Assembly (NCBI RefSeq): GCF_001315015.1
Contig: NZ_CP012918.1
Coordinates: 62,001-126,000, forward strand
Direction: 5' to 3'
Source: Azospirillum brasilense
GTDB taxonomy: Bacteria > Pseudomonadota > Alphaproteobacteria > Azospirillales > Azospirillaceae
DNA length: 64,000 nt
Part shown: positions 1-10,400 of the stretch, piece by piece
Numbering within the stretch: the stretch's first letter is position 1
Layout of the letters: each line of letters begins with the position of its first letter
Notes under the pieces: model-generated
What the model saw: the letters and a program-made list of their open reading frames with translations, nothing else
What the model was told of the DNA's origin: nothing
Database searches by the model: none
Made by a program: the position numbers and the translations under genes

Positions 1-1311
1 CTTGGCGTGCGCCTTACCCTCGCCGCCGTGCCGCTGTGGACCAACCTGTCGCTGATCGCCGAAACCATCGAGGCCGTCGGGCACGCACTCGACGCCATCC
101 CGTCGGGTGATCCCACGCGGCGGCGCGACGTGATGCGGCTTCACGCCGCGCTGGGCGGCGCTCTGATGAACATCGACGGAGCCGGCGAGCGCGTGCAAGC
201 AGCCTGGAGTACGGTGCTGGTCATCGCCGAGGAGCTGGGCGACCGCGAGGCACGGCTGAAGGCGCTGTGGGGGCTGTGGATCGACCGGCGCAATCAGGGT
301 GACGCCCGTGGAGCGCTGACGATCGCCCAAACCTATGCGCGCCTGTCCAGCGGTGTCGACGATCCGTTGTTCGCCATCCTCGGCGATCGGATGCTTGGCG
401 TCTCACACTTCTTTGTCGGACGGTTCGCGACGGCGCGCGGCAGCATCGAACGCATGCTCGCGCGCAGCGGAACCATTCCCCGTTCGGCGCAGATCGCCGC
501 CTTCCAGTTCGACCAGTCGGTCGCCGCCCGCTGCTTCGAGGCGCAAATCCTGTGGCTGCAGGGCTTCCCCGAACAGGCGCGTGCCGTCAGCCGGCGCAAC
601 GTCGAGGATGCGGTGTCCAGTGACCATGCCGGCAGCATCAGCTATGCCCTTTCGGAGGCGGCCTGCCCGATCGCTCTGCGCAACGGCAACCTCGAAGAGT
701 TGGATGGCTTCGCTGGCCTTTTGATGGCCCGCACCAAGGGCGCCGGCTTGGCCATCTGGCACACTCTCGGCCGCTGCTACGAGAGCTTCCTCCTGATCGG
801 TCACGGCCGGCGTGACATCGGCCTGCGTCAACTGGCTGAGGTCTTGGCCGAGTTGCGCCACATCCGACATGGACCGCTTCTGACGCATATGCTTGGGGAG
901 TATGCGGCGATCCTGATCGACGCCGGCCGCCCTGTTGAGGCCGAGCGGGCCCTGCGCGAGGCCTTCGGCCGCCTGCGCCGGAATGGCGAAGGGTGGTGCG
1001 CGGCCGATTTGAAACGGGTGCGTGGTGAACTGGCAGCCCGGAATGGCAACCCGGTGGAGGCGCGGCGCTGGTTTGAACGCGCATTGGCAGAGAGCCGACG
1101 GCAGGGCGCCCTTGCCTGGGAATTGCGTGCCGCGACGAGCTTCGCCCGGTTCCTCCGCGATCAAGGTGACATGGCCGAAGCGACCACGACGTTGTCCAAC
1201 GTGCTCGGGCGGTATGGCGAAGGCTGGGGGACGCAGGATCTACGCCGGGCTCGCTCCCTGTACGACGAGGTAACGGTTTGTTCTTCGATCGCGGCGATTA
1301 GATCCGTGTAG
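1..1311 (+). CDS. C-terminal part of a large TPR-type ATPase/regulator (5' end outside window)
   Basis: The frame is open from the first base, so the start lies upstream of the window. The visible 436 residues are almost wholly alpha-helical and rich in Ala, Arg and Leu. They show degenerate tetratricopeptide-like helix pairs, for example around GDARGALTIAQTYARL and GRPVEAERALREAF. The C-terminal stretch with YGEGWGTQDLRRARSLYDE matches my memory of the end of large alphaproteobacterial winged-helix or adenylate-cyclase-associated ATPases with a MalT-like helical tail. No catalytic domain is visible here. It would be cytoplasmic and probably regulatory. The last 20 residues after the conserved tail may be run-on. 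The family call is moderate; the TPR-like nature is firmer. Confidence 0.6.
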   Translation, partial: LGVRLTLAAVPLWTNLSLIAETIEAVGHALDAIPSGDPTRRRDVMRLHAALGGALMNIDGAGERVQAAWSTVLVIAEELGDREARLKALWGLWIDRRNQGDARGALTIAQTYARLSSGVDDPLFAILGDRMLGVSHFFVGRFATARGSIERMLARSGTIPRSAQIAAFQFDQSVAARCFEAQILWLQGFPEQARAVSRRNVEDAVSSDHAGSISYALSEAACPIALRNGNLEELDGFAGLLMARTKGAGLAIWHTLGRCYESFLLIGHGRRDIGLRQLAEVLAELRHIRHGPLLTHMLGEYAAILIDAGRPVEAERALREAFGRLRRNGEGWCAADLKRVRGELAARNGNPVEARRWFERALAESRRQGALAWELRAATSFARFLRDQGDMAEATTTLSNVLGRYGEGWGTQDLRRARSLYDEVTVCSSIAAIRSV

Positions 1312-1399
1312 ACGGCACATGGTCCTTGTTCCCGACGACAATGATGCAACGCACGGTGAGAGCACATCTAATCCGGGAAATGGGGACCAAATTTCCCGC

Positions 1400-2504
1400 T
1401 CAGGAGCCGCCCTCGCCCCATGAGCGGAAGAGTTTTTCGGTGACGTTGTTGCGCCAGCGGTCGCGCGAGCGCAGGTAGCGCCGCGCCACCTCGGTGGACT
1501 TGTGACGGGTCTGGCGCATGATGTCGTGCAGCTGGGCCTCCTCCTCGGCGGCGGCGGTGGCGAGGCCGGCGCGCAGGGAATGGCCGGAGAAGCGCTCCGG
1601 CTCGGGCAGCCCGGCCCGGACGGCGCTCTCCTTGACCAGCCGGGCCACCGCCTTGTCGGACAGCGGCTTGCCGGTGACCGCGCCGTTCTTCAGCACGCCG
1701 CAGAACAGCGGGTCCTCGGGGCGCAGGGCGCAGCGCACAGCGAGCCAGGCGTCGAGGGCGCGCAGGGCGCAGAGGTCCGGGTCGGCGGCCGCCCAGATGG
1801 CCACCGCGTCGCCGCGCCCGCGCTGGTCCGTCTTGGAGCGGCGCACCGTTACCTCGACGCCGCGGTCGGGATGGCGGGTGACGTCGGCGACGCGCAGCGC
1901 CACCAGTTCGGAGCGCCGGAGCGCGGCGCCGTAGCCGATCAGCAGCATGGCGCGGTTGCGCAGGCCGAGCGGCCCGTCGGGCTGCGCCGCGAGCAGGCGC
2001 GGCAAGGCGTCGAGGAGGATCGGCGCGGCTTGGCGGATCGGGCGGTCGGCCTGGCTGCGGGCGAGACCGTCGAGCACCAGGGCGATGCGCGGATGCTTGA
2101 GATCGACCGGAACTCCGGCGAGGCGGTGGGCGGTGGCGATGGCGGCGAGGTGAACCCGCAGCGTCGGCACGGTCAGCCGTTCGGCTGCCTTGACCAGGTA
2201 CATCCCGATGATCTCGGCGTCGCCGGTCAGCGGGGCGAAGCCGAGACGGTCGCACCACGCGCTGTAGGCCGTCCAGGCGGAGCGGTAGGCACGCAGCGTG
2301 CCCTCCCCGCGCGCCCGCGTCGCCCAGACGGCGGCCTGCCGGGCGAGGTCCTGGATCTCCGCGGCGCGCGCCGGGTCGGCCGGGACGACGAGGCGGCCGA
2401 AGATCCCGGTCTCGACGGCGACGCCGGCGTCCGGTTCCGGCCAGGCGGCGCCCGGCCTGTCCAGGAAGAGGCGGGGGATCGGATCGTCCGGCGTGTCGTG
2501 CGGC
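1400..2504 (-). pseudogene. Tyrosine recombinase/phage-type integrase, 3' part (5' end cut off by transposon 1)
   Basis: The frame encodes a SAM-like N-terminal DNA-binding domain (GTLRAYRSAWTAYSAWCDRL) and a complete catalytic domain. Visible residues are the first Arg in AALRRSELVALR, the HSLRAGLA box (His-x-x-Arg), and the second His and nucleophile Tyr in RHKSTEVARRYLR. Upstream of Met at 2203 the homologous frame stays open to 2503 but has no ATG, GTG or TTG. It stops at a TGA created at the transposon-1 edge (2505). The missing start is found on the other side of the element at 12526. A shorter product from 2203 would lack most of the N-terminal domain. Integrases of this type site-specifically integrate or resolve plasmids and islands. 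The gene is probably inactive here. Confidence 0.85.
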
Positions 2505-2640
2505 TGTCAATTTCCGGTTACCCAGAGATCGGCGGCCGAGAATTTCAGCGCCTCACGGTCTCACCGTAAGGCGAGTTTTTCTGGTAGCCGTGAGAATCTA
2601 CTTATTGACCGTGAGATCAATTGGCAGCACGGTTTCAGGC
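2505..2640 (+). repeat. Left end of transposon 1 with internal GTGAGA-type motifs
   Basis: After the 10-bp terminus, short motifs recur in both orientations: CCTCACGGTCTCACCG, TAGCCGTGAGAATC and GACCGTGAGATCAATT. Arrays of short repeats inside the ends are the transposase binding sites in Tn7/Tn5053-type elements. The tniA promoter must also lie here. That these motifs are TniA sites is inferred. Confidence 0.6.
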
Positions 2641-4440
2641 ATGGCGCCCCGGAACACTCCGGACATCCAGACAATCCCTCAGGAAATCTGGGAGGCCGCA
2701 CGGACCGTTGAGCAGGTCGTCCGGCCCCTCGCCGACCTTGTTCGGCCCCCTCGGTCGGTCATGGAAGAAGCGGCGGCCACCCTGGGGGTTAGCCGTGCCA
2801 CCATTTACCGGATGGTGGCACGCTACCGTGCCGATCCACGCACATCCTCACTCATCGTCAGCCGCGGTGGTCGTCCCGCAGGCCTCCGCCTGATTCCTTC
2901 CGAGGTCGAATCCATCATCGACCACCGCATCAATACTTCGTACCTCACGAAGCAGAAGCCGCGGCTGGCGGCCCTTCACAAGGAGATCCAAGCCGCCTGC
3001 CATGAGAAGAGATTGCCGGCGCCCTCCTACAACACGGTCGCATCTCGTGTTAGAGAACTCAACGCCCGTCAGGTTCTAGCGAAACGTGAAGGCGGCAAGG
3101 TCGCGCGCGACAAGTTTGGCTTGGTCACCACCGCGTTCGTGGCGGAAGGACCGAACAGCGTCTGGCAAATCGACCATACCCTGGTCGACCTGATTGTTCT
3201 GGACGAATATTTCCGGGAGCCGGTAGGTCGACCCTGGGTGACGTTCATCATCGATGTGGCCACCCGGATGGTGGCGGGCTTCTATCTGACGCTCGACCCG
3301 CCGTCGACGACATCCGTCGCCCTGGCCCTGACTCATGCCGTGCTGCCCAAGGATGAGTGGCTCCGGACCCGGAGCATCGACGGCGCATGGCCAATCTGCG
3401 GGCTTCCGCAGGCCTTGCATATGGACAACGCCAAGGAGTTCCACTCCAAGGACATCAAGCGCGGCTGCGAGGAGTACGGTATCGCCACGCAGTACCGGCC
3501 GGTGCGGACCCCGCATTTCGGCGGCCACATCGAGCGGCTGATCGGCACCATGATGGGGGCCGTCCACCTGCTGCCCGGCACGACCCATTCGAACGCGCAG
3601 GAGCGGGGCGAGTACCGTTCCGCAGAGCACTCGGCCATGACGATGCGGGAATTGGAGGCCTATCTGGCACGGGAGATCGTCGGGACGTACCACAACACGG
3701 TTCATTCCTCGCTGTCGATGCCACCGAACAAGAAGTGGCGAGACACCGTGGCGTCGATGCCCGGCCAAGCACCACGCCTGCCGAAGGACCATCGCCAGTT
3801 CGTTCTGGACTTCCTACCGTCCAAGCCACGTCGTGTCCTGCGCGACGGCATCCATCTCTTCAACATCGTCTACTTCGACCGGGTCCTCGCCACCTGGCTG
3901 ACCAGCGACAACCGCGACATCGAGGTGAAGTACGATCCGCGCAACATCTCGCGCGTCTACATCCGGGATGACGAAGGCCGGTACTTTGACATTCCCTATC
4001 GCAACACCTCCTACCCGCCGATCACCCTCGCCGAACACCGCAGAGCCGTCAGACGGCTGCGGGACGAGGGGCGCCGCGCCATCGACGAGGACCTCCTGTT
4101 CCAGACCATCGCGCAGCAACGCAGCCTGATCGCGGACGCCGTCACCAAGACCAAGGCCCGGCGGGAAGAACTTGGCAAGGCGCCCGCCAACGCGGGCAAA
4201 GCGACCAAGGCCGCCCGTCGCTCCATTGAGCACACCGTCACTTCCATCGCCGGCACGCGCGCTCCAGCACGCGGCAAGGAACCGGTCACACCGCCCACAC
4301 AAAGCCTTTCAGCGCCGGAGCCGCCGGGCTGCCGCGGTGATGTTGGCGGGACGCGGAAAGCTCCTTCGCCCTCGCTTCCCGAGCCGACCGCTCCGGTTCA
4401 GGCGACCGACGACCATTTCGATATCGAGGTGTGGCCGTGA
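2641..4440 (+). CDS. tniA: TniA, DDE transposase of transposon 1
   Basis: This is the DDE-type transposase that cuts and joins the ends of transposon 1. Order of parts: an N-terminal helix-turn-helix near LGVSRATIYRMVARYR, a second HTH-like region, then an RNase-H-fold core with Asp in WQIDHTLVD, Asp in LHMDNAKEF and Glu in GGHIERLIGT. A basic tail of about 130 residues follows and ends in FDIEVWP. The start at 2641 (MAPRNTP) is preferred; the frame is open to a GTG at 2590 inside the end repeats. Its stop overlaps the tniB start by four bases (GTGA), which indicates translational coupling. The length of 599 residues fits the TnsB/TniA family. Confidence 0.93.
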   Translation: MAPRNTPDIQTIPQEIWEAARTVEQVVRPLADLVRPPRSVMEEAAATLGVSRATIYRMVARYRADPRTSSLIVSRGGRPAGLRLIPSEVESIIDHRINTSYLTKQKPRLAALHKEIQAACHEKRLPAPSYNTVASRVRELNARQVLAKREGGKVARDKFGLVTTAFVAEGPNSVWQIDHTLVDLIVLDEYFREPVGRPWVTFIIDVATRMVAGFYLTLDPPSTTSVALALTHAVLPKDEWLRTRSIDGAWPICGLPQALHMDNAKEFHSKDIKRGCEEYGIATQYRPVRTPHFGGHIERLIGTMMGAVHLLPGTTHSNAQERGEYRSAEHSAMTMRELEAYLAREIVGTYHNTVHSSLSMPPNKKWRDTVASMPGQAPRLPKDHRQFVLDFLPSKPRRVLRDGIHLFNIVYFDRVLATWLTSDNRDIEVKYDPRNISRVYIRDDEGRYFDIPYRNTSYPPITLAEHRRAVRRLRDEGRRAIDEDLLFQTIAQQRSLIADAVTKTKARREELGKAPANAGKATKAARRSIEHTVTSIAGTRAPARGKEPVTPPTQSLSAPEPPGCRGDVGGTRKAPSPSLPEPTAPVQATDDHFDIEVWP

Positions 4441-5360
4441 GCAGCATGTTCGAGCACATCCATCCGGCCTTCCGGGACAAGGCGATGGCCAGCGACGAGG
4501 AGCGCATTGCGCTGATCCGGTCCGACCGCTGGATCGGCCATCCCGTCGCCAACGCGGCGCTCCAGAAACTGGAGGAAATGCTCTCGGACCCGGTGCGCAC
4601 GCGTATGGACAGCCTGCTGATCACGGGCGAATCCGGTATGGGCAAGACCATGATCATCGAGAAGTTCCTGCGCAAGCATCCCCAACGCGAGGATCGGGTC
4701 AGCGGCACCCTCAAGATGCCGATCGTTTCCATTCAGATGGCCCCGACCCCCGGGGAAAAGCGGCTCTACGTCCAAATCCTCGATGCGTTGAACGCCTACA
4801 CGCCCAGCCGCATGGACAAGGACCACGCCGCGATGCTGTGCATCCGCCTGATGAGGGAGATGGGCGTGCGGATGCTGTTCATGGACGAAGCCCACAACCT
4901 CCTGTGCGGGACGGTCCAGCAGGGCGCCGAGGCGCGCAACACGATCAAGTTCCTCAGCAACGGCTTGCGGATTCCGATCGTCTGCGCCGGCACACCGGAA
5001 GCCGCGCGCGCCATCCGTCAGGACGTGCAATTGGCCAACCGCATGCACGAGATCACGCTGAACCGCTGGCGCGACGACGAGAACCTCCAGCGCCTGCTGA
5101 ACAGCATCATGCTTTCCATGCCGCTGCGCCGGCCGTCCCCGGTCAACGAGCCCAGGATCCGCAAGCTGATCCTGGCCATGAGCGAAGGCATCACCGTGCG
5201 CCTGTTCCGCCTTCTGGAAGCCGCAGCGGTCCAGGCGATCCGCTCGCAGCAGGAACACATCGACTTCGACCTTCTCGACACCGGGTTGAACACCCTTCCC
5301 CTGGTCAGCATGTCTTCCGGGGAGGCAGCGGGCGATCCCTTCGCCGAGTTCTACAGGTGA
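4437..5360 (+). CDS. tniB: TniB, AAA+ ATPase of transposon 1
   Basis: TniB is the AAA+ adaptor (TnsC relative) that couples target recognition by TniQ to the TniA transposase. Walker A is GESGMGKT and Walker B is RMLFMDEAHNLL. An arginine-rich sensor region lies near FRLLEAAAVQAIR. Translation can start at GTG 4437, which overlaps the tniA stop, or at ATG 4446. A GAGGTG stretch six bases upstream favours 4437. The protein has about 307 residues, usual for the family. It sits between tniA and tniQ in the expected order, with only eight bases before tniQ, so the three form one operon. Confidence 0.93.
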   Translation: MSSMFEHIHPAFRDKAMASDEERIALIRSDRWIGHPVANAALQKLEEMLSDPVRTRMDSLLITGESGMGKTMIIEKFLRKHPQREDRVSGTLKMPIVSIQMAPTPGEKRLYVQILDALNAYTPSRMDKDHAAMLCIRLMREMGVRMLFMDEAHNLLCGTVQQGAEARNTIKFLSNGLRIPIVCAGTPEAARAIRQDVQLANRMHEITLNRWRDDENLQRLLNSIMLSMPLRRPSPVNEPRIRKLILAMSEGITVRLFRLLEAAAVQAIRSQQEHIDFDLLDTGLNTLPLVSMSSGEAAGDPFAEFYR

Positions 5361-5368
5361 CAGGCGGC

Positions 5369-7036
5369 ATGACCAACCGTGCAACCGTCTTCTGGCGGCT
5401 TCCCGTGCCGTTGTGGCCCAGCCAGGACGAGGGGATTTGGTCGTGGATTTTTCGCCTCGCGTGCTTCTACGCCATGCCCGTCGACGATTTCCTCGACTGG
5501 ATCGGCATGGCCGGGAAAAGCAAGAGGGCGGCCATTCTCTACGGCGAGCCATCCGACGCCCTCGTGGCGTGCCTGTCGACCGTAAGCGGCCTGCCGGCCG
5601 AAAGCATCAGGGCAATGGGCTTTCGCGATCCCTGCGAATGGAAAGGGGATGCCGCCCGGAATGGCCACCGCTACTGCCTGCACTGTCTCAAACGCGACCG
5701 GGACCTTGGCCGGCACGACGCCCTCCGTCGGTCCTGGAGTCTGAACCGGGTGACGTTCTGCCACATCCACCGGTCGCCGCTCGTCGACCGTTGCCTGGAC
5801 TGCGGCATGCCGTCAGGCGCCTTCGTCTACGACGACGGCATGATGCGACTGGCGTGCGGCGTCTGCCGCAAGGTGGTCGACACGACCCGCATCCCGGACG
5901 ATGACATCCTGTTTGTGCAAAGTCTGGAAATTCCGCAGGACGAGGAGCCCAGGCCGATTGCCCGTCGGATCATGCAAGCCGTCTGGATGTTCGAGGAGGC
6001 GATGCTGGGGGTCTTGACCGACGGCATCGCGCCCGGCGGTCCATTCCCGCAGACGGCGGGCCAGTTCAAGAGCGCGCTCTCCTACACCGCACAGGCGTTC
6101 GATTCGATCGGCTGCTTGGAGCCGCCCCTTACGACGGTGCCATATTTTGCCGCCACAACGACGGATGGCGGCTTGGCGGCGCGGCGCGCTTGCCATGTCC
6201 TTGAGATGAGTGTGCTGACCAACGGCACCGCCTTGCCCGCACTGTATCCGGGCTGCCGGTCATGGACCGGGCGCAGGGCCCGTTTCCGGGCTTTTTGCAA
6301 CCTCGGCGGCCTGTACCACATGGCCAGCGGCTTCGTCCGCGGGGATTTAAGGGCGTATGCGGACGATCTCGATCCGACCCTCAAGCAGGAACTCATGCTG
6401 GCGATCACCAGCCGGCAGGCGGGCCTCGGGTGGTGCGGTCCGTTTGAAGCCGATCGGCCGTACTTTCTGGAAGACTGCGCGAGGCGGCGGCCATCCGATC
6501 AGGAACCCGGAGCCGGGAGGACGATGCACGAAGCGACGCCGCACGATGGCTTGGCATCCGCTTCCGCGTGCGACGGGCCGAAGGTCCGTGATGAGGGGGA
6601 GTCCGCCCGGAGCGCCGATGATACGCCGCCGTCCGCGGCCCGAGCGCGTCCTCCTGGGGCCGTGCCCCGTCCGACCGTACGGTTGGCCGGAAACGACACC
6701 GTCAAGAGGACGCCGGCGCTGCCGGAGCCCGTCACAAGCGACGACGGCGACCAGACCGCCTCCCATCGGGTCGAAGCGGCGCGCGTGTCCGCGGTCCCAC
6801 CTCCGGCAAGTCCGCCGGGCCGGGCTTCGGCGGGCGGCGCCGGCCTTGCGATTCCACGCTACGACCGGCAGGCGCTCCAGACGATCATCAAAGCCGAGGT
6901 TCGCAAGCGGCCCGCAGCGTTCCGCACGGTGGCGGACCGGCGCCGGGAGGTGCAGCGCATCGCCAGAGCCATCGTCGATGGCACGCTCCCGGCAGGCCCG
7001 GACCTGAAGGCTGCGGGGGGCGGCGATCAGGCATGA
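5369..7036 (+). CDS. tniQ: TniQ, target-selection protein of transposon 1
   Basis: TniQ/TnsD-like protein of 555 residues that helps choose the insertion site. The N-terminus (FWRLPVPLWPSQDEGIWSWI) is the typical TniQ opening. Zinc-ribbon cysteines and histidines occur in YCLHCLKRD, FCHIHRSPLVDRCLDCG and LACGVCRK. Residues about 390-500 are low-complexity, rich in Pro, Ala and Arg. The C-terminus is a basic helical segment (AIPRYDRQALQTIIKAEVRK) that may bind DNA. The start at ATG 5369 follows a GGCGGC stretch and lies eight bases after tniB; the long open frame upstream is a shadow of tniA and tniB. The long variable tail exceeds the family norm of roughly 300-400 residues. Confidence 0.88.
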   Translation: MTNRATVFWRLPVPLWPSQDEGIWSWIFRLACFYAMPVDDFLDWIGMAGKSKRAAILYGEPSDALVACLSTVSGLPAESIRAMGFRDPCEWKGDAARNGHRYCLHCLKRDRDLGRHDALRRSWSLNRVTFCHIHRSPLVDRCLDCGMPSGAFVYDDGMMRLACGVCRKVVDTTRIPDDDILFVQSLEIPQDEEPRPIARRIMQAVWMFEEAMLGVLTDGIAPGGPFPQTAGQFKSALSYTAQAFDSIGCLEPPLTTVPYFAATTTDGGLAARRACHVLEMSVLTNGTALPALYPGCRSWTGRRARFRAFCNLGGLYHMASGFVRGDLRAYADDLDPTLKQELMLAITSRQAGLGWCGPFEADRPYFLEDCARRRPSDQEPGAGRTMHEATPHDGLASASACDGPKVRDEGESARSADDTPPSAARARPPGAVPRPTVRLAGNDTVKRTPALPEPVTSDDGDQTASHRVEAARVSAVPPPASPPGRASAGGAGLAIPRYDRQALQTIIKAEVRKRPAAFRTVADRRREVQRIARAIVDGTLPAGPDLKAAGGGDQA

Positions 7037-7085
7037 CGTGGACCTTGTGAGGCCGGTTCCTCGACCATACACGCGGCCTGGGGGC

Positions 7086-7463
7086 TCAGTCGGTGTCGGA
7101 CGGCCGCTCCAGCCGGTCGAGCACGGCGTCACGCCCGGCGGTGGTGAGATCGAGCGGAGGCGTGGTGCCGGACGCGAGGCTGACGCGGTCGTCGGGCGCC
7201 GCCGTCCCGCGCAGCCGGGTGAGCAGTTGGTCGATCCGCTCGCCCAGCCGGGCGCGGGCGGCGAGGTCGAGCGTGGCGACGATGGCGCCGGGCACCGCCA
7301 GCACCAGAGCGGCGATGGCGACCGGGTCGCCGCGCGTGGCCTCCCGGTCCTCCGGCGGCGTCCGCCGTTCCGGCACGGCGCCGAGCGCCTCGGCGAAGAA
7401 GGACTCCAGCTCGGCGGCGAGCGCCTCGGCGTTGGGGCCGGCGATGTGGATGGTCGTGGTCAT
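7086..7463 (-). CDS. Small protein with one hydrophobic segment, translationally coupled to the CHAT protein
   Basis: A 125-residue protein whose ATG overlaps the stop of the upstream CHAT gene by four bases (ATGA), so the two are almost certainly translated together. It has an acidic amphipathic N-terminal region (MTTTIHIAGPNAEALAAELE), a charged linker, and one hydrophobic stretch, VAIAALVLAVPGAIVATLDL, that may be a membrane segment. A helical tail with RIDQLLTRLR follows. I do not recognise an enzymatic motif. It resembles the small effector- or adaptor-like proteins seen next to CHAT and STAND proteins in bacteria. A membrane-acting effector or cleavage substrate of the neighbouring CHAT protease are the leading possibilities, both inferred. 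Confidence 0.75.
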   Translation of the reverse strand: MTTTIHIAGPNAEALAAELESFFAEALGAVPERRTPPEDREATRGDPVAIAALVLAVPGAIVATLDLAARARLGERIDQLLTRLRGTAAPDDRVSLASGTTPPLDLTTAGRDAVLDRLERPSDTD

Positions 7464-10400
7464 GACTTGGCCTTTCGAATTGCCGCCTGGATGGCGCGGA
7501 CGTGCTCGACGCCCTGGTCGTGCTGGATTTTGGCGAAGGCGGCGGCGGCCTCGTCGAGCACACGGAGCGCCTCGTCGGTCCGGCCGGCCATTGCCAGAAC
7601 TTGGCCGAACAGCGCCCCGACCGCCCCGATGGCGTCAACACGCTCAAGCTGATCGAAAAGGGCAAAGCTCTCGGTCAATTCCTCTATGATCGTCTCGACT
7701 TCCCTCTTTTCCAGCCTGCCGCGTAAACGGATCTCGGCGCAGGAGAAGCGAATATGGGCTAGGCTATCAATATCCTGCATGCGCTGTGCGACCGGCAGGC
7801 GCTCCTCCAGATGAATGCGCAACGCCTCATCAAATTCGCCGCGCCGCGCCAGGATGTTGGCGATTTTGCCCAGCGTCACGGCGCGCCCTTTCACATCGTC
7901 CATACGATCAGTAATGGGGACAACTTCCTCACGCAAGATGCGCAGGGCCTCCTCGGTCTCGCCGCGATTCGCGAGTATTTCGGCGATTTGACCAAGGGTC
8001 ACTGCCCGTGAATGCACGTCACTCAACTGCTCATAGACTGGTAGTTCCTTCTCACGCCGGATGCGCAGGGCTTCGTCGGTTTCGCCGCGCGTGGTCAAGA
8101 TGTCGGCGATCCGGCCCAGGGTCACCGCCTGCGCATGAACTTCGCCCAGTCGCTCGTAGACCGGCAGCTGTTCCTCGCGGCGGATGCGCAGGGCTTCATC
8201 GGTTTCGCCGCGCGTGGTCAAGATGTCGGCGATCCGGCCCAGGGTCACCGCGCGCGCGCGCATGTCGCCCAGCCGCTCAAAGACCGGCAATTCCTCCTCG
8301 CGGCGGATGCGCAGTGCCTCCTTGGTCTCGCCGCGCCCTTCGAGGATGTCGGCGATCTGGCTCAGGGTCACCGCCCGCGAGTACACGTCATCCAACGCCT
8401 CGAACCGTTGCACGGCGTCGCGAAGCAACACTTCGGCCTCACCGATGCGCCCGACTTGGATCAGGCGCGAGGCTTGGTCGCTCAACACCATGGCGTCAGC
8501 CCGTGGATCGGTGCCGGACAGCGACACCGCCCGCGCCAGCAGGGCGTCCTGGTCGCCGCCTTGGCCGAGCCGCTCGGCGCATTGCACGCCGAGCCGCAGG
8601 AGGTGAAGGTCGGGGGCGGCCCCTGCGCGGTCCAGGAGGTCCAGCGCTTGCGAGACCAGCTGCCACGCCGCCTCGGTCATGTGGGCCCGATGAAACAGAA
8701 ACAGGCCGCCCATGAGTGCCGCCGCGTTCAGGATTTCCGGCGGACCGCCGGCGAGCAGGGCCAGCCGGGCGAGTTCGACGGCGCGCGGATGGACGGGCAG
8801 GTCGCCGTCCTCGTCGGTCCAGGCGGCGTGCAGCGGCCCGACCACCGCCGCCGCGAGATGGGCCCGATCCGCCTCCGACAGCGCCGCCGCCAGTGGGCGG
8901 GCCAGCGGGTTGACCGCGCTGTCCATGCCGGCCCCGCCGTAGCGGTCGAGCAGCCCCAGGCCCTGGAGCCGGTCCACCGCCGGTTCCGGCGCGGCGATCC
9001 CGGCGGCGCGCCCCGCCGCCTCCAGCACGGCGCGCGGCACCGGCAGCTCGAACAGCGTCGCCGCGGCGAGTTGCCGGGCCTCGGTCGGGGTCAGCATGGC
9101 GCGGAACGCCTCGAGCGACAGGCGCCGGAAGAACTCATGGGCGGTGCTCTCCTCCGCCGGCACCGCGCCGCTGTCCAGATAGCCTTGCACCGCCGCCACC
9201 GCCCGCTCCGCCGCGGCGACGCCGGCCGCGCGGTCAGCGAGTTCCAGCAGCGGGCGGGTCAGGATCTCCTGCAAACCCGGATTGCCGCCCGCCACCGCCT
9301 TGATCCGGCCCTCCAGCCGGTCCAGGTCGGGATCGTCGCCGGCGGCGCGCTCCTTCCCGCGCAGCCGGGCGGCGGCCCGCATCTGCTTGGCGCGCTCCGC
9401 CGCCTGCATCGGCGGCAGGCCGACGACCGCCAGAGAGGCCGCCAAATCCGTTCCGCGCGCGTCGGTCAGCGCGAAGGTGTAGCGGCTGGTGATCAGCAGC
9501 CGCGACTTGGTGGCCCGACCGGCGTCGCGGAAGGCGCCGACGACGGACGCCATGACGGCGGCATCCTCCGGCGTGCGGAATGGGGTAGCCGGCTCGTCCG
9601 GCTTCGGCTCGGCGAGGCGGCGTTCCAGGTCGTCCACGATCAGCAGGAGCGGCCGCGTTCCCGCATGGCCGCTGAACGGCCCCTTCAGCAGCCCCTGAAG
9701 CACCAGCTTCAGGGCAGCAGGGTCACGCAGAACATCCTGCTCGTGGGCAGCCAGTGTGGGCTTCTGCTCCCCCTCGGGCAGGGCATCGACCAGTGCCAGC
9801 AACACCGCGTGGGCGTCGTAGCGTTCGAACACCACGGCCACCCTGTGGGTGTCCAGCCGGCTGGCGATGCGCTCGGCCAGGCTCGACTTGCCGAGGTTGC
9901 CCATGCCCTGGACCAGCACGCCGGCCTTCCCCTCCGCCCAGGCCCGCAACGCCGCCTGGATGGGGCGGCGCCGGCCAACGAACTGTTCGGGGGTGGCCAC
10001 CGGCACCCGTTCCCTGGCCTTGTCGAGATAGGCCTTGTCGCGCCGCTCGCGGAAAGGACGGGTCGGCAGCGCCGGGTCGCACAGCGCCCCGCCGCCGCGC
10101 GGTCCGAGCCAGACCCGCGCCAGATGCCAGTGGGCGCCGCGCTGCGGGTCGGCCCGGTGATCCTGCAAGACGCCGAGCCGAGCCGCGGCGGCGGCGTGGG
10201 CGACGCTCCGCCCGCCGGCCAGTTCGCCGTAGAACAGCGCGGCGAAGCGGGTGGCCTCGAGGTCGTGGACCGACCCGTCCCATCCCAGCGCGTTGGGCAC
10301 CCCGGCCTGGATCAGCGCCTGGACGAAGGAGCCCGCGCCGCCATCCGCCTGCTCGGCGGTCCGGCAGGCTGACAGGAAGACCAAGTGCGGCCGGCGCGCG

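Noticed and set aside
8135..10372. A 745-residue open frame on the plus strand
   Set aside because: It is the antisense shadow of the CHAT-NTPase-TPR gene. High GC keeps several frames open, and it lacks any family motif.
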